Source: an uncultured Prevotellaceae bacterium (lineage in GTDB: Bacteria > Bacteroidota > Bacteroidia > Bacteroidales > Bacteroidaceae). From it: DNA of 64,000 bases. A model generated the notes under the pieces. The model had not been told where the DNA came from and did not search any database. It saw only the letters and a program-made list of their open reading frames with translations. The stretch lies in NCBI GenBank assembly GCA_902799905.1, contig CADCCB010000007.1, forward strand, positions 1 to 64,000, written 5' to 3'. The translations under genes were made by a program, and so were the position numbers. This document shows positions 58,002-64,000 of this stretch, one piece after another; the stretch's first letter is position 1; each line of letters opens with the position of its first letter.

Positions 58002-61000
58002 ATGAATTTCAGCAAGATTCTGAAGGCTCTGTTCGGTGACAAGTCTTCGAAAGATATGAAGATGATACAGCCTTTCGTGGAGAAAGTGAAGGCCGTATCG
58101 CCCAAGGTAGAGGGATTAGACAATGATGCCCTACGTGCAAGGACACAGGAAATCCGACTGCAGGTGCAGTCGGCTGCCAAGGCACAGAAAGAAGAGGTAG
58201 AGAAACTGAAGGCAACTATCGAAGACACCCCACTGGACGAGCGTGCCGACATCTTTGCCAAGATTGACAAGATAGAGAAAGAGGCACTCGAGGTCTACGA
58301 GAAGGCACTCGATGAAGTGATGCCCGAAGTCTATGCCATCGTCAAGGAGACTGCTCGCCGCTTCGCCCAAAACGAGGAGACCATCGTTACCGCCAACGAT
58401 TTCGACCGCAAACTGGCTGGTGACCCACGTAAGGACTTCATCACCATCGATGGCGACAAGGCCATCTACCACAACCACTGGACGGCTGGTGGCAACGACC
58501 TGAAATGGGAGATGATACACTACGACGTGCAACTCTTTGGTGGCGTTGTGCTCCATCAGGGTAAGATTGCCGAGATGGCAACAGGTGAAGGTAAGACCCT
58601 TGTGGCTACCCTACCCGTGTTCCTCAACGCCCTCACCGGCAATGGTGTTCACGTGGTGACCGTCAACGACTACCTGGCCAAGCGTGACTCCGAGTGGATG
58701 GGCCCGCTCTATATGTTCCATGGTCTGAGCGTCGACTGTATCGACAAGCATAAGCCCAATTCGCCAGAGCGCCGCAATGCCTATCAGGCTGATATCACCT
58801 TCGGAACGAACAATGAGTTCGGTTTCGACTATCTGCGCGACAATATGGCTGTATCACCGGCTGACCTGGTACAGCGTGCCCATAACTATGCCATCGTCGA
58901 CGAGGTCGACTCCGTGTTGATCGACGATGCCCGTACCCCTCTGATTATCAGCGGTCCTGTACCCAAGGGCGAAGATCAGATGTTTGAGGAATACCAGCCA
59001 TTGGTGGAGAAACTCTTCGGTGTTCAGCGCCAACTGGCAACACAATTCCTGGCCGAGGCCAAGCAGAAGATATCTGAGGGCCAGGAGAAAAACGACAAGA
59101 AACTGCTTGAGGAGGGATTCCTCTCCCTCTATCGTTCCCACAAGTGTCTACCTAAGAACAAGCCCCTCATCAAATACCTCTCGGAAGAAGGTATCAAGGC
59201 TGGCATGCTCAAGACCGAGGAGACCTATATGGAGAACAACAACCGCCGTATGCACGAGGTCACCGAGCCTCTCTTCTTTGTGGTTGACGAGAAACTTAAC
59301 TCCTGCGACCTCACCGACAAAGGTACGGCATGGCTCGCCAAGCAGGTCAACGACCCCGAACTGTTCGTGCTGCCTGACATCGCATCACAACTCTCTGCCC
59401 TCGAAGCCGAGGAAGGTCTCAGCGATGAAGAGCGTCTGAACAAGAAGGACGAACTGATGAGCCACTACGCCATCCAAAGCGAACGCGTGCACACCCTACA
59501 GCAATTGCTGAAGGCCTATGCGATGTTCAACAAGGATGACGAATATGTAGTCATCGACGGCGAGGTAAAGATTGTGGATGAGCAGACGGGCCGTATCATG
59601 GAGGGCCGCCGCTGGAGCGACGGACTGCATCAGGCCGTTGAGGCCAAGGAACACGTGAAGGTGGAAGCCGCCACACAGACCTTTGCCACCATCACCCTGC
59701 AGAACTACTTCCGCATGTATCACAAACTGGCAGGTATGACGGGTACCGCCATCACCGAGGCCGGTGAGTTCTGGAACATCTACAAACTCGACGTTGTGGA
59801 GATTCCCACCAACAAGCCCGTGGCACGTATCGATATGGACGACCGTGTCTATAAGACGGCACGTGACAAGTATCGCGCCGTCATTGAGGAAGTCGTGAAG
59901 ATGCGTAAGTCAGGCCGTCCTTCGCTGATTGGTACCACCTCTGTGGAAATATCAGAGTTGCTGTCGCGCATGCTCGACATGTATGTGGATCCTGAGACCG
60001 GCAAACGCGAGGGTATACCCCATCAGGTGCTGAACGCCAAGTTGCACCAGAAGGAGGCCGACATCGTAGCTCTGGCAGGTCAGCAGGACAGCCACGGACA
60101 AGGAGCCGTTACCATCGCCACTAACATGGCTGGTCGTGGTACCGATATCAAACTGTCGCCAGAGGTGAAGGCTGCCGGCGGTCTGGCCATTATCGGCACA
60201 GAGCGTCACGAGAGCCGCCGCGTCGACCGCCAGTTGCGTGGTCGTGCCGGTCGTCAAGGCGACCCGGGCTCTTCCGTATTCTATGTCTCTCTTGAAGACA
60301 AACTGATGCGTCTGTTCGCCAGCGAGCGTATCGCCTCCGTCATGGACAAACTGGGCTTCAAGGAGGGTGAGATGATTGAGCATCCCATGATCTCGAAGAG
60401 CATTGAGCGTGCTCAGAAGAAGGTTGAGGAGAATAACTTCGGCATTCGTAAGCGCCTGTTGGAATATGACGACGTGATGAACAAGCAGCGTACTGTCATC
60501 TACGAAAAGCGCCGTCACGCCTTGATGGGCGAACGCATCGGCATGGATATTGCCAATACCATCTGGGACCGCGTGTCCACTATTATCGAGCGTAACGATT
60601 ATCAGGGCTGCAAGGAGGAATTCCTCCACCTATTCGCCATGGAGGTGCCCTTCACCGAACAGCAGTTCATAGAAGAGAAGCACGACAAGTTGGCCGAAGA
60701 TGCCTTCCAGGCTGCCCTGTCCAACTTCAACCGCAAGACCGAGCACATCCGCGAGGTGGCCTGGCCTGTCATCAAGCGAGTGTTTGAAGAGCAGGGGCAG
60801 ATGTACGAGCGCATCATCGTTCCCATCACCGATGGACGTAGGGTCTATAACATCGCCTGCAACCTTAAGGAGGCCTACGAAACGGAGTGTAAATCTGTGG
60901 TCAAGGAATTCGAGAAGCAGATGCTGCTCCATATCATCGACGAGTCGTGGAAGGAGAACCTGCGCGAACTCGACGAACTGCGCCACTCCGTTCAGAACGC

Positions 61001-61373
61001 CAGTTACGAGCAGAAAGACCCATTGCTCATCTTCAAGTTGGAGAGTGCCAAGGTCTGGGACAACATGATTAACGAGATGAACAACAGAGCCATGTCAGTG
61101 CTCAATAGAGGCTCTATTCCCGAGATGCAGCAGGAAGTTCGCGAAGCCGCCCCAGAACAGCATACCGATCGCCGTCAGTATACGGAGAACAAGCAGAATC
61201 TGCAGGAAGAGCAGATGGTCGACAGAAGGCAGCAGGCTGCAGCCCAGCAAGACACGCGTGCCCAACAGCCTCGCAATCCTGTCGTGAAGGACAAACTGCC
61301 CGGCCGCAACGATCCATGTCCCTGTGGTAGTGGCAAGAAATTCAAGAACTGTCACGGAAAAGGGCTAGTGTAA
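58002..61373 (+). CDS. secA: Preprotein translocase ATPase SecA
   Basis: 1123 residues, in the normal range for Bacteroidetes SecA (longer than E. coli's 901). Walker A in [14 protein letters not shown] (about residue 195), [12 protein letters not shown], Walker B region [19 protein letters not shown] (about residue 300), [19 protein letters not shown] and the arginine finger in [30 protein letters not shown] large insertion lies between about residues 340 and 470 (lysine/glutamate rich). C-terminal zinc motif [16 protein letters not shown]. Drives secretion through SecYEG. Confidence 0.98.
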   Translation: MNFSKILKALFGDKSSKDMKMIQPFVEKVKAVSPKVEGLDNDALRARTQEIRLQVQSAAKAQKEEVEKLKATIEDTPLDERADIFAKIDKIEKEALEVYEKALDEVMPEVYAIVKETARRFAQNEETIVTANDFDRKLAGDPRKDFITIDGDKAIYHNHWTAGGNDLKWEMIHYDVQLFGGVVLHQGKIAEMATGEGKTLVATLPVFLNALTGNGVHVVTVNDYLAKRDSEWMGPLYMFHGLSVDCIDKHKPNSPERRNAYQADITFGTNNEFGFDYLRDNMAVSPADLVQRAHNYAIVDEVDSVLIDDARTPLIISGPVPKGEDQMFEEYQPLVEKLFGVQRQLATQFLAEAKQKISEGQEKNDKKLLEEGFLSLYRSHKCLPKNKPLIKYLSEEGIKAGMLKTEETYMENNNRRMHEVTEPLFFVVDEKLNSCDLTDKGTAWLAKQVNDPELFVLPDIASQLSALEAEEGLSDEERLNKKDELMSHYAIQSERVHTLQQLLKAYAMFNKDDEYVVIDGEVKIVDEQTGRIMEGRRWSDGLHQAVEAKEHVKVEAATQTFATITLQNYFRMYHKLAGMTGTAITEAGEFWNIYKLDVVEIPTNKPVARIDMDDRVYKTARDKYRAVIEEVVKMRKSGRPSLIGTTSVEISELLSRMLDMYVDPETGKREGIPHQVLNAKLHQKEADIVALAGQQDSHGQGAVTIATNMAGRGTDIKLSPEVKAAGGLAIIGTERHESRRVDRQLRGRAGRQGDPGSSVFYVSLEDKLMRLFASERIASVMDKLGFKEGEMIEHPMISKSIERAQKKVEENNFGIRKRLLEYDDVMNKQRTVIYEKRRHALMGERIGMDIANTIWDRVSTIIERNDYQGCKEEFLHLFAMEVPFTEQQFIEEKHDKLAEDAFQAALSNFNRKTEHIREVAWPVIKRVFEEQGQMYERIIVPITDGRRVYNIACNLKEAYETECKSVVKEFEKQMLLHIIDESWKENLRELDELRHSVQNASYEQKDPLLIFKLESAKVWDNMINEMNNRAMSVLNRGSIPEMQQEVREAAPEQHTDRRQYTENKQNLQEEQMVDRRQQAAAQQDTRAQQPRNPVVKDKLPGRNDPCPCGSGKKFKNCHGKGLV

Positions 61374-61380
61374 ATACCGT

Positions 61381-61450
61381 TATCCCGAATAATCGATTAA
61401 TCGAATAATCGAAAAATCGTATTATCGAAATATCGCAATATCGAAAAAAA
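61381..61450 (+). repeat. ATCGAATAATCG low-complexity repeat before the ABC gene
   Basis: About eight units of (A)ATCGA with A/T variants between secA and the ABC ATPase start. Confidence 0.6.
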
Positions 61451-61455
61451 CGGCT

Positions 61456-62154
61456 ATGATTAAGATAGACAACCTCAAGAAGCAGTTTGGCGAGACCTGC
61501 GCCTGCGATATCCCGTCATTTACTATCAACGACGGTGATATTCTGGGCTTGGTAGGCAACAACGGAGCAGGCAAGACGACGCTTTTCCGCATGATGCTTG
61601 ATCTGCTGAAACCCGATAGAGGACATGTAGAACTCGACGGCATCGATCCTTCCACATCAGAAGTGTGGAAACAGGACGTAGGGGCATACGTCGACGACAG
61701 TTTCCTCATCGACTATCTGACGCCAGAGGAATATTTTGCCTTCATCGGCAAAATCAGCAACATCCCACAGAAGACCATCGATGAGCGGTTGCAGCAATAT
61801 GAGCACCTCTCCAACGGAGAGGTATTCGGCCAGAAGAAACTCATCCGCAACCTTTCGGCAGGAAACAAGCAGAAGGTGGGTATTATCTCTGCCCTTATCC
61901 GCCTGCCGAAGATGGTCATCCTCGACGAGCCCTTCAACTTCCTCGATCCCACGAGCCAGAATGTGCTCAAGCATATCGTCACCGACTATGCCGCCCAGAC
62001 TAAGGCCACTATCATCATCAGTAGCCACAACCTGCAGCATACGACAGACATATCAACACGCATCGCGCTGATGGAGAAGGGACAGATCATCCGGGACCTC
62101 AGCAACCTGGATTCGACTGCCAAAGAGGAACTCGCCACCTATTTCGGAGACTAA
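61456..62154 (+). CDS. ABC transporter ATP-binding protein
   Basis: 232 residues. Walker A GNNGAGKTT (residues 33-41), signature NLSAGNKQK (LSAGN instead of LSGGQ, common in CcmA/DrrA-like ATPases), Walker B MVILDEPFNFLDPTS and switch histidine IISSHNLQH. No permease is adjacent; the partner may be encoded elsewhere or this ATPase may serve an exporter encoded beyond the window. Cytosolic. Confidence 0.9.
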   Translation: MIKIDNLKKQFGETCACDIPSFTINDGDILGLVGNNGAGKTTLFRMMLDLLKPDRGHVELDGIDPSTSEVWKQDVGAYVDDSFLIDYLTPEEYFAFIGKISNIPQKTIDERLQQYEHLSNGEVFGQKKLIRNLSAGNKQKVGIISALIRLPKMVILDEPFNFLDPTSQNVLKHIVTDYAAQTKATIIISSHNLQHTTDISTRIALMEKGQIIRDLSNLDSTAKEELATYFGD

Positions 62155-62223
62155 AAAACATACCTTTTGGCACTTTTTTACAAAAAAAACTGCAAAAAAT
62201 TTCCATATCCCGCTGAAAATGAG

Positions 62224-62231
62224 TAATTTTG
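62224..62231 (+). promoter_or_regulatory. -7 box of the HU gene
   Basis: TAATTTTG with TTTC 20 bp upstream; transcription start near 62238, 40 nt before the ATG. Confidence 0.55.
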
Positions 62232-62277
62232 CAGTCCCAAACAAGAAGAAACAAAAAAACAATAAGGAGAAAATAAT

Positions 62278-62559
62278 ATGACCAAGGCTGAAATAGTCAA
62301 GATGATAGCCATACAAACAGGTGTCGCACCTAAAGACGTTTCTGTTGTTGTAGAGGCTTTTATGGAAGAGATTCGTAACAGTTTGGCTGATAACAAGGAG
62401 AATGTCTACCTTCGTGGATTCGGCAGTTTTATCGTTAAGCATCGCGCCAAGAAGACTGCCCGTAATATTTCAAAGAACACCACACTGGTAATAGATGCTC
62501 ACGACCTGCCTGCCTTCAAGCCCTGCAAGAGTTTCATCGACCGCATGACTAACGAATAG
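62278..62559 (+). CDS. HU-family DNA-binding protein
   Basis: 93 residues. MTKAEIVKMIAIQTGVAPKDVSVVVEAFMEEIRNSL is the helical dimerisation core; VYLRGFGSFIVKHRAKKTARNISKNTTLVIDAHDLPAFKPCKSF is the beta-arm and C-terminal part, with the usual GFGSF and R-x-x-RNP-like (ARNI) sites. Nucleoid protein that bends DNA. Own promoter; a basic 29-residue ORF follows 43 bp later. Confidence 0.94.
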   Translation: MTKAEIVKMIAIQTGVAPKDVSVVVEAFMEEIRNSLADNKENVYLRGFGSFIVKHRAKKTARNISKNTTLVIDAHDLPAFKPCKSFIDRMTNE

Positions 62560-62602
62560 GATTTTTACAAATAGTTAAACAATAAAATAATTTCATTAAA
62601 CT

Positions 62603-62692
62603 ATGCCAAACGGAAAAAAGAAGAAGGGCCACAAGATGGCTACTCACAAGCGTAAGAAGAGACTGCGCAAGAATCGTCATAAGAGCAAGTAA
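62603..62692 (+). CDS. 29-residue highly basic peptide, possible ribosomal protein
   Basis: ATG at 62603, TAA at 62690-62692. Composition is almost entirely K, R, H, G, N: MPNGKKKKGHKMATHKRKKR, then LRKNRHKSK. Peptides of this shape are conserved in Bacteroidetes near HU or rng genes and are usually unannotated. rRNA binding is inferred. The F. johnsoniae ribosome has an extra small protein (bL38); whether this is the same is not known to me. Preceded by HU and followed by a terminator. Confidence 0.6.
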   Translation: MPNGKKKKGHKMATHKRKKRLRKNRHKSK

Positions 62693-62720
62693 GCCCTTTT
62701 GCCGAACAAAAAAAAATGAA

Positions 62721-62765
62721 AGGAGTGTACCAGTGCATAGAGATATGCAAGGTACACCCTTTTTA
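62721..62765 (+). terminator. Terminator after the HU/basic peptide genes
   Basis: AGG(A)GTGTACC (62721-62731) pairs with GGTACACCCT (62751-62760); an inner TGCAT/ATGCA helix fills the loop; TTTTT follows. Confidence 0.75.
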
Positions 62766-62801
62766 TCGTAAATAACCTAAAGCCAAGAGCGTAAATTTAG
62801 A

Positions 62802-64000
62802 ATGACAAGCGAAGTTATCATCGATGTACAGCCCAAAGAGATATCCATCGCGCTGCTCGAAGACAAGAATCTGGTGGAATATCAGAACGAGCCGCGTGAG
62901 GCGTCATTTGCTGTGGGCAACATCTACGTGGGCAAGGTACGCAAGTTGATGCCCGGACTCAACGCTTGCTTCGTTGATGTGGGCTCAGAAAAAGATGCCT
63001 TCCTGCACTATCTTGACTTAGGACTCCAATTTAGTTCTTACGAGAAATATCTGAAACAGGTTGCCAGCGACCGTAAGAAACTCTACCCTATCCAGAAAGC
63101 CACCAACCAGCCCGTCCTTCCCAAGGAGGGCAGTATACAGAATGTGCTGAAGGTTGGCCAGGAAATTCTGGTGCAGGTAGTCAAAGAACCTATCAACACC
63201 AAAGGCCCGCGACTCACGTGCGAACTTAGTTTCGCAGGACGTTACATGGTCCTCATCCCCTTTGGCGACAAGGTATCGGTCAGCAGCAAAATCAAGCGCG
63301 GCGAAGAGCGCAGCCGCCTCAAACAACTGGTGCAGAGCATGAAGCCCAAGAATTTCGGCGTCATCGTCCGCACGGTAGCAGAAGGTAAACGCGCAGCAGA
63401 ACTCGACCAAGAGTTGAAGGTGCTGCTCAAGCGTTGGGAAGATGCCATCATCAAATTCCAGAAGACTACCGAGCGTCCCCAGTTGCTGTTTGAGGAGCAG
63501 ACGCGTGCCGTAGCGTTGTTACGCGACCTCTTCAACCCCACCTACGACGGTATTTATGTGAACGATGCCGAGATTCATAGTCAGATTCACGACTACCTCT
63601 CCCTTATCGCCCCCGACAAGGCCGAGATTGTGAAACTCTACAACGGCAAAGTTCCCATCTTCGACAATTTCAACGTCACGAAACAAATCAAGTCAGGTTT
63701 CGGACGTACCGTCAACTATAAACGGGGAGCCTACCTCATCATCGAGCATACAGAAGCCATGCATGTGGTAGACGTCAATAGCGGTACGCGTATCAAGAAA
63801 GAAAACGGCCAGGAAGCCAATGCCCTTGAGACCAACCTCGGAGCCGCCGATGAGTTGGCCCGCCAGTTGCGCCTGAGGGACATGGGTGGCATCATCGTCG
63901 TCGACTTCATCGACATGAATCTGGCCGAAGACCGCCAACTGCTCTATGAGCGTATGTGCGAGAACATGAAGAAAGACCGTGCCCGTCACAACATCCTGCC
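62802..64000 (+). CDS. rng: Ribonuclease G/E (3' end cut by the window)
   Basis: At least 399 codons, start ATG at 62802 (MTSEVIIDVQPKEISIALLED). Contains the S1-like insert (VGNIYVGKVRKLMPGLNACFVDVGSEKDAFLHYLDLG) and the catalytic core with HTEAMHVVDVNSGTR and GGIIVVDFIDM, which carry the two metal aspartates. Processes rRNA and mRNA. The right end (the dimerisation helix and zinc link) is missing. It has its own transcription unit after the terminator. Confidence 0.93.
   Translation, partial: MTSEVIIDVQPKEISIALLEDKNLVEYQNEPREASFAVGNIYVGKVRKLMPGLNACFVDVGSEKDAFLHYLDLGLQFSSYEKYLKQVASDRKKLYPIQKATNQPVLPKEGSIQNVLKVGQEILVQVVKEPINTKGPRLTCELSFAGRYMVLIPFGDKVSVSSKIKRGEERSRLKQLVQSMKPKNFGVIVRTVAEGKRAAELDQELKVLLKRWEDAIIKFQKTTERPQLLFEEQTRAVALLRDLFNPTYDGIYVNDAEIHSQIHDYLSLIAPDKAEIVKLYNGKVPIFDNFNVTKQIKSGFGRTVNYKRGAYLIIEHTEAMHVVDVNSGTRIKKENGQEANALETNLGAADELARQLRLRDMGGIIVVDFIDMNLAEDRQLLYERMCENMKKDRARHNIL

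Overview
The window looks like chromosomal DNA of a Prevotella/Segatella-type gut member of the Bacteroidales. Promoters follow the Bacteroidetes pattern (TTTG, about 20 bp, TAnnTTTG), start codons lack Shine-Dalgarno sites, and the primary sigma factor is the short 287-residue Bacteroidetes type. The arabinose regulator is the NUDIX-type AraR known from Bacteroides, and many products belong to Bacteroidetes families (DUF4105, DUF6057, GHL10, a GldE-like protein). No rRNA, tRNA or CRISPR array was seen. Names rest on reading the proteins, without database searches.

Layout. 1-6.2 kb (minus strand): a cut-off NusG paralogue with a long structured leader, then smpB-metH-GHL10 with 4-bp overlaps, and a DUF4375 gene. 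6.3-18.6 kb (plus): an L-arabinose operon (mutarotase, MFS and SSS sugar transporters, araR, araD, araA, araB, transketolase). It is interrupted by a GxxExxY cassette, and the transketolase is broken by a deletion of about 40 bp. 18.7-19.1 kb: RNase P RNA, followed by a YihY/BrkB membrane protein. 20.6-30.5 kb: an AT-rich accessory island. It holds two related palindromic elements, 22-bp phased repeats, a DUF3791-DUF3990-DUF3791 toxin-antitoxin-like operon, a HARE-HTH gene with envelope proteins, a KilA-N gene, an AbiE toxin-antitoxin pair with a clear operator, duplicated gene tails and two candidate structured RNAs.

30.6-40 kb is mostly housekeeping: an HtrA protease, rpoD, and a four-gene set (secreted protein, HPrK-like kinase, S24/S26 peptidase, PqqD-like protein) that resembles an undescribed peptide-modification cluster. 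Then comes a minus-strand operon of DUF6057, a beta-propeller lipoprotein with a CxxCH motif, nth and ispE. 40.1-44.2 kb: GH2 beta-galactosidase and a phytase-like esterase. 44.3-49.4 kb is accessory again: a PLP decarboxylase like histidine decarboxylase, a VapE-type ATPase bounded by inverted repeats of about 115 bp, a second 22-bp repeat block, and a RAYT-like transposase fused to a DprA/LOG-like domain.

49.5-64 kb is core envelope and secretion biology: PpiD-like chaperone, GldE/CorC-like protein, LptC, an outer-membrane barrel, DUF4105, an alkaline-phosphatase-fold protein that seems to have lost its metal ligands, SecA, an ABC ATPase, an HU protein, a 29-residue basic peptide and the start of ribonuclease G. 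The strongest candidates for something undescribed are the VapE element, the HPrK/S26/PqqD cluster, the DUF3990 operon, the palindromic elements with changing but self-complementary arms, and the RAYT fusion.
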